DNA from: Pterois miles
Lineage: Eukaryota; Chordata; Actinopteri; Perciformes; Scorpaenidae
Length of the DNA stretch: 64,000 nt
Direction: 5' to 3'
Assembly (NCBI GenBank): GCA_947000775.1
Contig: CAMQGK010000567.1
Coordinates: forward strand, 3,205,001-3,269,000
In this document: piece after piece, positions 37,620 to 50,300 of the stretch
How positions within the stretch are numbered: position 1 is the first letter of the stretch
Layout of the letters: each line of letters starts with the position of its first letter
Made by a program: the position numbers and the translations under genes
The notes under the pieces: model-generated
Told to the model about the DNA's origin: nothing
The model's input: only the letters and a program-made list of their open reading frames with translations
Databases searched by the model: none

Positions 37620-38250
37620 GTGGTACAGGAATGAGTCCTAAAACCCCGAAATTAGTTTGAAGCACTTCCTGTTTCCACATCTCAAAGTCAGGGGTTTTCT
37701 GAATGGGATTTTTAGGTAGAGGCCTTAAATAAGGTCTGTGGTTTACACAAGATGATCAAATTTTAGCATTTTCTTCTACAATATATGTCAGTAAAGCCTT
37801 AGTGTGGTGGTTAAATGAGACTACTATACGTCCGCCTTACGGCCTCATGTATACCCTTGTGACCGTGGTGGAGTTTATTAATACTAACGTTGGCTTTTTA
37901 CTTCTGGCAATGGCATTCACACTTCAAAAGTCATAAAAGTGGTTCATTTGTGGAGATTATGTTGCTGAACAAAACATTTAAGTGTCATAAATGTGTGTTT
38001 GCCACTGAGCTTATTTTCTGCAATAATCCAAAACTCAATGATAAAATCCCATTGGCTTTTTGTTGAGGGAACCAGGGTGATGCTAACTTCCTGGTTGGAC
38101 TACAAAAATACGTCACCTGGAAAACTCTACTGTGATTTTAAATCAAATGCTGAATCAGTGGGAGGAATCATCAAATGTTTTACTTACTTCGGGTGTTTCA
38201 AAACTACTCTTGAATTTATACAACAGCATGTGGAGGAGTTTATTATCTTG
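37620..38250. repeat. Interspersed repeat shared with 55540-55960
   Basis: 'gcttattttctgcaataatc', 'ttttgttgagggaaccaggg' and 'gatgctaacttcctggttgg' occur here on the plus strand and at 55625-55790 on the minus strand. Confidence 0.6.
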
Positions 38251-38589
38251 TAGAAACAGTATTTGCATCATCAGATTGTAGTACCACAAAATTAATTTAT
38301 ATGTGTCGGCTGAGAGCAGTTATCCTACATACATATTACATAGTTTTTTCCTTTGGCTACATGACAGGTCACTTTTACCATCCAATTTTTGGCCTCATTT
38401 GAATTCTGTTGTTTCCTTTTTCCTTTTAATATTCCTTATTTTAATAACACAAGTACTAGGCAGGCAGCTATCTTGGGCTGCCACTGAAGGAATACACTGA
38501 CTTTTGGTAATCATCGTTTATTATTTGCTTATTTATTCTGAGAGTTCATCTATGTTTAGATTTCTGTAATGACACAAAATATGGAGTCA

Positions 38590-39138
38590 GGAGTGCCAAA
38601 AAATAAAAAAATAAAAAAATTATTGGACATATAAAGAGAAATAAATACAAGAATAAATAAATGTGGAAATATAAAAAAGTAATTGACTTAAAAGAATACT
38701 TTTATTTATTTTCATTTATTTGCACATTTATTTATCCTTTTATTCCTGTATATATTTATTTATAAATGTATTTATTAATTGCATATAAATTATAATTTTA
38801 CAACTGAAAGCCAGTTGATTGACAGCTTGGTCCTTCAAGGAATAGCAAAAGCTATAGGAAAAAAAAATAAGGTAAATTATAGGGATTAAAAATAAACAAG
38901 TGACATATAAAAATAAATTAATATGTTTTAAAATGTAAATATACAGAGAAAATATACTAATGCATATGCAAAAATTAAAGAAATGTATACTTAGAATATA
39001 TATGTATATATAAATGTATACAGAAATAAACAAAATAAATGAAAATGCTTATAATTATTATTTTGTATTTTATTTGTCTTTATATTTACACATTTATTTT
39101 CCTTTTTTTTTATAATTCATTTTTTTTCATGGCACTCC
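38590..39138. mobile_element. AT-rich MITE with GGAGTGCCA ends
   Basis: The left GGAGTGCCAAAAAATAAAA and right TTTTTTTTCATGGCACTCC are inverted. The interior is made almost wholly of ATTTATT/AATAAAT words and shows no coding signal. Confidence 0.65.
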
Positions 39139-39966
39139 ATACCATCCTGATTAAAATGAAATACCAGCAACACATTGCATCACATTACACAGACAAATGT
39201 ATGTAAACCTAATATTAATGTCACTGTAGTAGCTATACCTATGAAAAGTAAATTCACAGTAATTCATATATATATCCAATGAAATAAATGTATGTAATCC
39301 ACCTAATAGGGAACGAGGAAGCATAAAGAGCCGTGAACGCTGGTCAGGGTTGAGGTCAGGGTGGTTTGATGGGTTAAAAAAACATCAGACTTGTGTGAAA
39401 CCAGAGGTCAGTGTTGATTTATTTGTCACATAACTTTACTGTACTTAAGTTACACCAATTATGGTGTTATTTCAATCCAAACATGAACTTTTCCTAAACT
39501 AACGAAGTCGTTTTTTGTCACGTAATTCCCATACTTCTGGTGTCACATAACTACTTCCAGTGTGGCTTAACTACAGTCTTTCCTTAACCTAACGAAGGTT
39601 AGTTTATTTAAAAAAAAAAAAAAAAAAAAAAGTGGAGCAGAAATTTACGCTGGACTAATGTTTTTCGAATGAGAAGATAAGATAATATAAGATATTCCTT
39701 TATTAGTCCCACAGTAGAGAAATGTTACAGCAGCAAAGTGGATAGTGCAATAAATACGTTGACCTACCGCAACTGTAAAACTGTACAAGTTTCTCCAGCT
39801 GGGCGGCCCAGAGTGAACCTCGTGTCAGAGCGGTGTATTTAAAACTAGTGGTTTGAAGCACCGGCAGAGCCAGAAAATATATCAGCATTAGGCGAGCACC
39901 TGCAGATTTAAACTCTGATACAGCAGATAGGTCTGAACAGTTTTATTCTTTTTATCTCTCTCTCAG

Positions 39967-40800
39967 GACTTCCTGCAAATCTGAGAAAAAAAGAAGTGGG
40001 ACAGAGGATCTAACAGCTTGTGTGTGTGAGCGAGCACAGCTGCTTGTGTGTGTGTGGGGGGGTGGGTGTGTATTACTATATGTTATGGGGACATGAGTCT
40101 GTCTGCACAGTGACATTGTGGGGATTTGCCGTCCTTTTGGGGACAAAATGCACGTCCCCATAACGGAAATCATTATATTTTAGGGTGAGGACTTGGTTTA
40201 TGGTTAAGGTAAGGTTTGATTTAGGTTGAGGTTAGGGTAAGGGTAAGGATTAGGTAAGTAGCAGTTACATTTAGGGTTAGGGTAAGTCTCAAGGAAATGC
40301 ATGTGAGTCAATGTAATGTCCTCAGAATGTATGGAAACAGAGAGCCATGTTTGTGCACATCTCCTCCATCGTACGTCATCGGCGTGCAGCAGAGAGGACT
40401 GAAACCATGTGAATACAGTAGCACTTGCTCATCGCCGCATTGTGAAAAGTCAGGTGTTTGATTCAAAGCGAAACATTGTTTGGTACTGCGAGCCATTCTG
40501 CGTCAAGTCATTTCAGAAGTGGCAGCGAGTCGTCACATGGGGAGGCGTTTATCTGGATTTAACAGAATACAAACCTGGTTGGAGTGACTCGAACTGAAAC
40601 TACATCGTCGCCGCCTCTAGAGACACAAGGTCAAAGATGAACTGAGAGGTTACTGTCTGTAGACTCAGTGTTTTACAGAATCACTTTACTATATGTGTTG
40701 TAACTGTGAATCAGCTGCAAGCTGCATATTATCTGTATGTGAATTCATTTGTGTTAATGTGGCAAATAAGATGTTTTCAATAAATGAGATGAGATCCACG
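39967..40800 (+). other. Probable terminal 3'UTR exon of the betaglycan gene
   Basis: Begins after the acceptor at 39966 and ends with AATAAA at 40779-40784, in a stretch of unique-looking sequence. It includes a GT-rich run and a GGGTTAG-type repeat at about 40019-40330. Inferred from sequence signals only. Confidence 0.4.
40779..40784 (+). promoter_or_regulatory. Poly(A) signal AATAAA, plus strand
   Basis: A canonical hexamer in 'gatgttttcaataaatgaga'. It is the best candidate 3' end for the betaglycan transcript, converging on the gfi1 3' end 2 kb away. Confidence 0.45.
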
Positions 40801-41439
40801 TTGACTTGCTGTTTCACTCTCAAATCTCAATGCAACCCAAATACAACAGTTGATGTGGTGTGAATAAGTATACAATACTGTAAAATATACTACACACAAG
40901 GCTGACATACATGTATTTTCACCTTACACGTTATTTACAGATTCAGCAGATGATGAATATAAGTTCAGTATTCATTCGCCTTTTAGCTCTTGTGTTGATT
41001 TCTACTAATATAGTCTAACTGTTAAATGCTCTGCTATGTTCACCAGCTAGTCACTAAGTGTCTGCTACTTGGTGCTAAGCAGATAAATTAATACAGTATC
41101 TGCCTAAAGAAAACCTAATGAGAGCAGCGAAAGTGGCACAAGACATTAAAGTTAGATCCATAAAACCACAACCGTTAGCTGACAGATGGTAAAATGCTCC
41201 ATAGAGCTGAGGGGATTTAAGTCGAGTGCTAATTCTCTGTGGGTTCGTCACTATATGAACGACCCCTTTCACATTAAGGCCTTTGCACACCAGAAGAGTG
41301 ACAAGTGAACAAATACTTACCTGTGAAATTATATGCCTTTTATTGTGAAAGGTAAGAAGAGATTTAGTGGATCCAGTCCGCGTTACAGTTGTCAAGGTTG
41401 AAAAGGAGCAATGCCATCTCACTACGACCTACTACTACT

Positions 41440-42030
41440 AAAGTACAACTCATCCCGTCCCGCACAACATGATTGGTTGATGCCTTTAATCGAGTTGCGA
41501 AAGCTCAGAAAACCAACCTCTTACCAGAAATTATATAAATTAGTTATTCTGGTGTAACAAATGTCAATGTATGCTTGTTATATGCATTCAGTCTTTTCAA
41601 AATAAACGTTTGTCTTCACAAGAAGCAACTTGGTTTAGGCAATAAAACTACTTGGTTAGGTTTAGGAATATAAAGTTTGCCCTCCTGCTTTGAACTCTGT
41701 TGTTGTTGCACAGATATGGATGTAACTCAAATGGTTCTGCACAACTTGATTGGCTCTTTGTTTGCAGTGCAAAAGCTTAGAAAAATCAACCTTGTATCAG
41801 AAAAGTATTTTTGCAGAATAGTATTTGCGTACTGTTTGGACGTACTTGTGACAAAAACAACTTTGAAAAAATATATTGCAGAATTATTCCTCATTTTTTT
41901 ATGCTTCTTCTCACGAATGTCCAGCATCACGTGTCAATTTATGCTCCTGATATGCATACAGTCTTTTCAAAATAAACTTCCATTTTCACAACAACTTGGT
42001 TTAGGAAAACATTATGGTTTGGGTTAAAAT
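41440..42030. repeat. Two diverged direct copies of one repeat
   Basis: The first copy (about 41440-41660) and second (about 41715-42030) share 'cacaac(a/t)tgattgg', '(a/t)cagtcttttcaaaataaac' and 'caacttggtttagg' in the same order. Nothing else is seen in 40801-42739. Confidence 0.5.
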
Positions 42031-42739
42031 GACTCCCGGTAGGGGCGTAACTTAAGTACGGAAGTTGTGTGAAAATTAGATCAACATTTACTTCTGGTTT
42101 CATAGGATGTGATCACCAGTGTCCACTGTGACATTCTCCCCATGAGCTTTATCGCTCTTTAAACTTTGTAGGTATACGAACAGTGGATGAGAAAAACCTT
42201 CTTTCAGTTCATTGTTAACAGTAAAATGTTGATTCTTGCAGCTTTAAATTGGAGTATTTCAGTGTAACATCAACTGGATGTGCTGTAGAAATGGTACTGA
42301 GAGTTTTTCAGATTGTTTTTTTTTTTTTTTACTTTCATTTTTAGAAAGTAATTTCAAAATGGACATCCTGTTGATGCAGTTGTCCTGGTACATGCATGTA
42401 TCATCATCAGTCATCTCTGTTGGGAGCCCAGCTGCAGGTTATTAGGGATGCTTCGTTCAGTAATGGGAAAATCACACACATGCACACAATCACATCTGCA
42501 CAACTTTCAGAGGAAAATAGTTTCTGAAAATTACACAGCATGATTAGATGATGGCCCTCTAAGAGCACTGTTTGGCACGTCCTGGAAAAATAACCCAAAT
42601 TATCATTTATGAGTAACTTTTGTCAGCGTGTTTCCTGAGAGATGCTTCACTGGGTTTTTGTGTTTCACACACAATCTACAACCCAAACACTGGAGTGTTT
42701 AAATTCAAAAACACAAACCAGTAACATTCTTAATCAAGT

Positions 42740-42745
42740 TTTATT
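42740..42745 (-). promoter_or_regulatory. Poly(A) signal AATAAA of the gfi1-type gene
   Basis: TTTATT on the plus strand reads AATAAA on the minus strand, about 130 bp beyond the stop codon at 42873. Confidence 0.5.
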
Positions 42746-42872
42746 ACTATTCTCCTTAAATTTCTATGTTTGTATCTAGGCATTAAAATCTTGACTTTTA
42801 CAATTATGAATTATTGAAAATTGACAAATGCCATTTGAGCCAGTTTTGCCATGACTTCATTGCTTCATGGGC

Positions 42873-45800
42873 TCAGTTTGCGGCGTTCATATCTCCATAT
42901 CCACACTGCGTCTCTCGGTGGCGCTGCAGGTCAACCCTGCGCTGGAAGCTGTGCTGGCAGCGAGGGCAGCTGAACGGCCGGTAGCTGCTGTGCTTTCGGC
43001 TGTGGGTGATGAGGTTGGAGCTTTGACTGAATCCTTTACCGCACACCTTGCACACGTGTGGTTTCTCACCTGTGGGGTGAAGGAACACAGTTTCAGAGGG
43101 GGAGTCTGAGCACAGCATAGTTTATGGACTGTTGCGTTCAGGCACCTGTGTGTATGAAGGTGTGCTTCTTCATGTCTGACTTCTGGTGGAACCTCTTGCC
43201 GCAGTACTGGCAGGGGTAGGGCCGGGTGTCGGAGTGGATGAGGAGGTGCGTGGACAGGGTGGACGAGCGCTTGAACACCTTTCCACACACCTTGCAGCCA
43301 AAGCTACGCTCCTGGATACACAAACACATGTTAACACAGATGTAGGCATGGTCACAAACCAATGTTTCCTTCACAACTCTAAATGAGTCATGCATCTGTA
43401 TTGAAAAATGTCTCATATGAACATCCTCACTGTGTACTTTACCTTAGCTCTACCATAGCTGCCTATCACTCTGAAGCCAAAGGGCATGTCGGCGGCAGTG
43501 GGTGATCTTGTCAATGGGACAGAAAGGGTGTTGTGACGATAAGCCTGCAGGCCACTTCCTGATATAAAAACTTCTGAAAGAGACTGAGAAAGGTGAGAGG
43601 AATGATACCACTAAATCTATTATTCCAAAATGATGCTACAACCAGCTGCCGGCTACTTTAGCTTAGCATAAAGACTGGAAACGGGGAGACAGCTAGCTAG
43701 CTAGTGCCTACCAGCACTCCTAAATCTCACTAATTACTAATGTCAAGGCTGGGATCAGTAACGCCCTGGAGTTGCAATGGTTGTCTAGCAACTGCAACAC
43801 TTAACCCCATAAAATGATGAATTATCATATTTTGTGTTAAAGCCAGTAGGCAACCTCCGGGACTGAAAAGTGAAGCTAATGCCGAAGTGCGTTGAATATG
43901 CATTCTTTCTAATAGCCAGCAGGGGGCGACGACCGGTTGCAAAAATAAATCTGATTGTGTAGAAGTCTTTAAGAAAATGAGACTCTCTTCCGGTTGTAAA
44001 AAAATGAAGATGGCGACGGCCAAAATGCCAAGTTTGAGGCTTCAAAATGGCAGTTTTCAAACCAATGGGTGATATCACGGTGACTATGTCCATGTCATAG
44101 TTAAAGCTCTGGCTGTGAGAGTAATTACCATATGGAAGAGGGAGTATGGGGAGTATGGCAGTATCTGTGGCATCCAAAAAAAGTTTCTGGAGTGGGTGCT
44201 GCAGATGAAAAAGAAACTCGGCGTTCAGAGGAAGGATTAAAGTCAAATATTTGCATGGGAAGACGGCGCTTATGGGGTGCCCATGACACCAGGCAACACA
44301 ACTCCCTGTCTTATATACAGCATATTATACGTAAAAGTCAAGCCCTCCAGCTTTAATTACTGACTTTTATAGGTCCTGTATGAGGATTTTGATTCTACTG
44401 GACAGAGCCAGGCTAGCTGTTTGCCTCTGTTTCCAGTCTTTATGCTAAGCTAAGCTAATATTACCATATATAGATATGAAGTGGTAGCCTATAATCTTCT
44501 CATCTAATCTTCTGCCAGAAAGCAAGTCAGCATTTTTCCCAAAATGTCAAATTATTCCTTTAACACAGCTTGACCATCAGCCTGGCTGATATATTGATAT
44601 AAGATAAGATAAGATGAACCTTTATTAATCCCCGGAGGGAAATTCGGGTGTTTTAGCAGCATCAACAACAACAGTACAGATGAATACAGTACAGTAAAAA
44701 GTAAAAGAGAAGGTGCAGTGAATGAAATAAGGTGCAATGAAGATAGTTGACAATAAAATAAATAACAGTAACAGTAATAAGTAAAGTGCAGCAGGTGGTG
44801 AGTATTGTATATGCACAGCATATGTATATGTAATTATATAATAATATAATATATAATATATATTTACAGATATTAGCTGATTGCAGATACTTCATCTGTG
44901 TAGACTATTGAGTCAGTGTATGTACTGTACTGTACTGTCAGCTGATAAGTAACAAGGAATCCCAAATATATGTTTGCGTTAACAGTGACACCATTACATA
45001 GTTTGTCCACAAGAACTAATATAACATTTTTAAAGGAGCAGTGTGAAACATTTAGGGGGATCAATAGGCAGAAATGGAATATACTATTGTAAAGAGTTTT
45101 TTTTTCCTGTATATCATTGATATGATGGACACATTTTTTCTGTCTTTACTTTTTTCTATTTTCTATTATGTATATACTAATTTATTTTTATTTGTATTGC
45201 TGCTGTAACGTGTAAATTTCCCCACTGTGGGACTAATAAAGGAATATCTTATCTTATCTTATCTTATCTTATCTTATCACCTGAATATAAGAATTGTTGT
45301 GTTTTTGTAACCTTAAAATGAGCCGTTTATATTTATATATATGTATATATTCTATTTATTGATAATGAAGCTGGACGCCATGTTTCTACAGTGTCCCAGA
45401 CAAACCAAACACTGAGAGAAGGCCATTTGCGTTTTCACATTTTCACATTTTCACATTGGCCACTGTAGCTCTCCTACACGCTTTAGCCCTCGGGAGAAGT
45501 TTCAGTTGGTCGCAATTTGCAACCTCACCGCTAGATGTCGGCAGATCCTACACACTGCACCTTTAACACATCATGGTCTGGATTATTTAATATCCAGTTT
45601 GAAGGAATCCTGATCAAAACTGTTTGTTGTATGTTTTTAAAAATAGCTGATGTGATGATCGAGGATACTGAATGTTTCTTTAATTAATTTGATATTTTAC
45701 TTGATGCAGCTGAGCTGAAACATTCCTGACGAAGGTTTCAGACAATCCGGTGTCAGTGGGAAGAAATTTGTTTGACATATCTGATAAATTACAAATAAAT

Positions 45801-47347
45801 ATCCCTCAACTTTTGTAAAGTAGGTTTACAAATGGGTGCAATGTCCCATATTTACTGCTAATGATCACAAATGTTTCTTTGATTTTTGAGATTTATTTAA
45901 ATGGCCTTTTAGGACATAAGTATTATCATGAACACAAATTGCATATGTACTAATTTCACTCCTCTGTGTACATTCCTCTGGCAGACGTATAGTACAGACC
46001 AATTATCTTTTTGAAATGATCACTTTGTTCGCAACAACAAGAACAATAGCTGCAACCATACTCCGATAGAGCAGCGCAGACTGTCCCTCCGACAGGTTGC
46101 CAGGTTCTGTGTCCTGACAGTTACTTGGATCGTAATCCACTCTGGTTTCCTCTTTTTCATTATTGCAGCTGATGAGGAAGGCGATAGTGAAGACGGGATA
46201 ATTCCCACAATGCAGAGAGCTCCTACCTTTTCGCAGAGCGGACACTCGCTGACGGGGGATTTGAGGTCAGTGTGCGACGTGTGGTTAAGTAACATGAAGA
46301 CAAGTCCCTCCAGGTGTCGCTCCCTGTCAGACGTCTGGTGTCTCTCCGCCGTCCAAGGCAAGACCGGCAGAGGAGCATCTCTGTTCTCCACAGGGGCTTT
46401 TGTTAGAATATGAAAGGATGAAGATGATGATGATGATGGGAATGTCTTTAGTTTGGTTAGAATCATTTCTAGCTTTTTTTTTCTAGACCTTTGCTGAGCA
46501 TTTTGTGGAAATATCGGAAATGTGTCCGATACTGCCCAAAATTTAGTGTCAGGTATCGTTAGTACGCCAGTCTATGCACCGATCTGACAGAAAAAAAAAA
46601 TCAACTTTAATTAGAAATCAATGCTATAGGTAGTTTGTTATGTGACGATAGCAAACGACAGCAGTACGATGGTAGTGGAGAGTGTAACGTAGTCACAGCG
46701 AGGAAAATATTAGCCATTTGGCAATATAAATCCAACAAGTAAAACAGCAATTTGTACAGTAGCAATGCTTCTGTTTCGAGGAGTGGCACTAGAAGACTAG
46801 AAGACTTGAAGACACATCACACAAAAGAGCATGACGACATCACTGAGGCAAAGGGGGGAAAAAAGGACAAACGTTGGAAACTACATTCTAACGATGAGAT
46901 AAATCCACAGAGAGCACAAAAGCAACGAAGATATTATATTTATCGTGCTGGTATCGGATCGGTACTCTGTATTGGCTGACACTCAGGTATCTCTTTCGGT
47001 ATCGGTACATCTCTCCTTACTGGAGCGTTATAATAATTTCACAAAGTCAAATTTTACTGCCAGAGGAAGAGTCGGGTACCTAAAGGCCAAGGATCACTCG
47101 AGGAGGCACTGTGAGACTGGACTGCCATCCTATCCCATGTTGAGCAGGCTTTAGGAAGCAGGTCTTTGACCCCTAACTCGGGAGACAAAGGCTGCACAGC
47201 ACCTTCAGGACACCTCCTGGTCTGTCCCATCGCATGCTGCACAGGCTGGTGGGCGTCCGCTCCAGGCTGGAAGCGTTGTCTGTAGGAGGCCTTAGATGGG
47301 CCAAGAAGATGAGTCCTTTTATTCCTGACGAGGAACGACCGCGGCAT
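42873..47347 (-). CDS. gfi1: Gfi1-type SNAG zinc-finger repressor with decayed fingers 1-2
   Basis: A nuclear transcriptional repressor of the GFI1/GFI1B family. Minus-strand exons in order: 47347-47080, 46396-46227, 43544-43443, 43311-43146, 43069-42873. All phases join (1, 0, 0, 1), giving 300 residues (GFI1 about 420, GFI1B 330). Residues 1-13, MPRSFLVRNKRTH, are the SNAG domain, which in the family recruits LSD1/CoREST. Residues 14-140 are an unalignable linker. Residues about 140-180 are where fingers 1-2 should be: CPLC survives, but both His of finger 1 and both Cys of finger 2 are gone. Residues 181-294 hold four fingers nearly identical to GFI1 fingers 3-6 (RSSTLSTHLLIHSDTRPYPC, CGKRFHQKSDMKKHTFIHTG, SQSSNLITHSRKH). 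The last finger ends HRETQC in place of HRETQH. In the family, fingers 3-5 bind DNA. Exon 43544-43443 uses the last of three nearby AGs, the only one keeping the frame. Convergent with the betaglycan gene. Confidence 0.88.
43590..44562. mobile_element. Fold-back MITE interrupted by other repeats, in gfi1 intron 2
   Basis: The left half ('agcttagcataaagactgga') and right half ('ctaagctaagctaat', 'aaatgtcaaattattccttt', ending in TTTAA) flank about 600 bp of other sequence. That insert includes a piece of the 58838-type repeat (43870-43990). All of it sits between gfi1 exons 2 and 3. Confidence 0.55.
44590..45280. repeat. Facing LINE-type tails with (AAGAT)n / (TTATC)n
   Basis: A minus-strand tail at 44590-44660 ('taagataagataagatgaac', 'cctttattaatccccgg') and a plus-strand tail at 45200-45278 ('ccccactgtgggactaataa', then repeated CTTAT units) face each other 600 bp apart. 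Confidence 0.55.
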
Positions 47348-50300
47348 GGCAGGCTGAGAGGTGGTGACAGAGGGAGTCGGTAGATTAAAAATCCTGCAGA
47401 ATAAACCTGCAGGAGTCTGAAAAATCTGCTCTTTCATGACACGTTTTAGAGCCCCACATAATTCAGATGTCACACACCTGCTGGTGCATGTTCAGTTACA
47501 ATGCCAAAGCTTGAGGTTTCCTTAGCTAACACAGCCCGCCACCTGCACAAAGGTTTCAAGTCTTGAGGATAACCTGTGGTGGTGTCTGACGACTTCTAAA
47601 CTGTCACTGTGGTACACTTTTTGTACTGTAATTTGAGCTGCATTTAGACATTTAGAACAAATACAAAAGTACTGAATTAGAATACATTAGGAAATTTTCT
47701 TACCACATTACCGAAATTACACATCAATAAACAATATTTTCCTAGTGCTAAATGTATTAATTTCTTATGAGATATGTGGCAAAACATTTTACAGACGAGC
47801 AAACTAATTTTCCCAAATTTGTTTTGCCTTGTTCATTGAGATTTTGTATGTGCCATTGTAATAAAGACGATTTATTAAGAAACATTATCATGTAATTCTA
47901 TAAAATCATATCATAAATACTCACAACCTTGTAGTTACACTGGAGAAATTGTAGTGTGCCAGTAAACTGAATGTGCCATGTCTAAAAAATGTAATAAATT
48001 AAAAATATAATCTTGATACTATAACAGTGAGATTCCAGCTGAATTGCTGATCTTACCTCTGTATTGTGCAGCTGAATGTTGAGAGCGTAACTTGTGTCTT
48101 CGTTGCTGGCAACGTCCTCTTTTCTCTTTCTCACACCCATCAACTCATGACATGACAGAAAGAGATTTGATTTGATTTTGAAAGGTGGCATCGGGGGGGA
48201 TGCCCAAAAAGTTCACTGAAATTACAAAATATTAAAAAAAAAAAAAAAAAAAAAAAACATTTGACAACTCATTTCAATAACTTTTGTTTTTTTTTTTTTT
48301 TAGGTCTGCTGCTGCCCTTAATCTGATAAGCAAAATCAAAACATCTCCGTCTTCTCTAAAGCTTTGGTCGAGCATATACGTTAGATATGGGACCCACTGA
48401 ATAGAAGTGTCATGATAACAAAGTCAAGATGAAACCTTATTTACTGTAGGACCAATATGCTTGTGTCACTGCTGGATTTACCAGTATAATGACTGCTCAC
48501 GTGGGTGGACTCATAAATACACCGAGCATCCTTTGGAAAGTTTGAATATCTCATCGTTCTCATGTGAACATGTGGACCTTTACTATTAAAGTGTCAATTA
48601 CACATTACACTATATTTGGGTCTATTTGGGTATGTATATACTGTGTGTGTGTGATACTCAGCCATACCACACAGTTTCATATGTAAATAGAGGGAGTTTT
48701 CTGAACTATAACCCAATTAACCTTTTTGTCAGGAAGACACTGAAAGTATTTGCTTTAAAGATCTCTTCTTTAAAGTAACAGCTTGGAAAGATCTGGAGTT
48801 AGTTAGATTTCAGAGTCACATTTTACAATTATGAACATTTATAAGTAATTTTACAAGCTCTTCATCAATGACTAATTCAAAAGTTATTAGTAGTTATCTG
48901 TTGTAGAATTTGCAAGGCATTAAACGTAATGAATAATTTATGAATTATGAATACACAAAAATGTGATGAAAACGTTTAAAAATGTGTAGTTCCAAATGTT
49001 AATGTTAAATGAACTTACTGAGTAGTAAAATACTTGTAAATATTTAAAGAATACATGGAAAGAGCTAACTGAGTTATGATCATTTAAGCTGCACTGTGTA
49101 AGGTTGGAACAAATATGATTTAAAAAGTTATTTTTATAAAACAGTCACTATATCCTGACAGTAGTACATGAGACAGGTATTCTGACAAAAATCCTGTTCC
49201 TCTGTGTCTTCTGATGCTCCTAATGGCATCTGAAAGGTTTCACAGACCGGAGGAAAACAACCAATCAGAGCCAAGCTGGAGCCTGCCGTCTCTGAGCAGC
49301 TGCCAATCACTCACAAATTCCAGCGCTCATCAAATATGAATCAGTATTCTCTTGCTGTAAAAACTATTTCTAGCATAAAATGTTTTCAGAATCATCTTGC
49401 AGTTATTGTTTAGCTGTAAAATGATCAAGTTTGTGACCCGGCAGCCATGTTGAGACCAGTTGAGGAAATCCAACCCCGCCCACCAGCCGGAGCAAACGTT
49501 CTCATTTTACAGCGAAACAGTAACTACAAGATGTTTCTGAAAACATTAGAAAATACATTAGACTAACAGGAAATTAATTTCTATTTGAATTGGAGTTCAT
49601 GAGTGATTGACAGCTGCCTCCATTGAATGAACAGCCAAAGTTTCCTCTCACAGGCTAGATTTTCTAAATCCTGAAAACAGAGCCATGAGGAGGTGCACAA
49701 CTCTAGTTTTCTCTCCGAACACTTAAATTACAATCTGCTGAGATGTTATGATGGAATTTTGCCCAATGATGCCAAAAATATTCTGCCTACTGAAGCTTTA
49801 AGGACAATGTGTAAAGTTAAACACTCAAAAGAAAGAAGTGTCAAAAAGACATACTGAGTCATTGTGCTTCTTGTGGCTTGTCAACACAATATGCAAAGTT
49901 CCTCCTTTTGCTTCCTAACAAGATATGAGCACATTTACCAGAACATAGCATTAGCAGCAGCTAATTTTACTGGACAGAAAACAAGCCAACGATCAAAAAA
50001 TACTATCAAAAATAGACAATGCAGCCAGACAGCAAATACACACCATTTAAACCTTTGCAAATGAGCTGTAGGTAATTTATAAATTTCTACCAACATTTAC
50101 AAATGTTTGACGTACCATCTTCAAAATTCTTTCCAGTCACAAGTCATCAGGAAATATAGAAATGATTCATGTATTAATTAATCATAACACTTTTCAGACC
50201 CAAATCAGCATTTTCAATATTTAATCAAGATAATGAAACCATTTCGTCTGAAAGCCCAAACTGGAAAGGACTAGGATTATATTGCACCAAACACTTGAAG

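Larger units (their letters stand above)
37160..39966 (+). other. Probable 3'UTR intron of the betaglycan gene
   Basis: The stop codon is followed at once by a consensus donor (TAGAG|GTAAGA, GT at 37162). A plausible acceptor (TCTCTCTCTCAG) ends at 39966. The junction would lie only 2 nt after the stop, so nonsense-mediated decay would not be expected. Confidence 0.45.

Noticed and set aside
38740..39033. 97-codon Tyr/Ile/Phe-rich minus frame as a membrane protein
   Set aside because: It is translation of an AT-rich MITE interior.
43887..44246. Long minus frame in gfi1 intron 2 as an extra exon
   Set aside because: Overlaps interspersed repeats found elsewhere in the window and breaks the phase of the gfi1 model.
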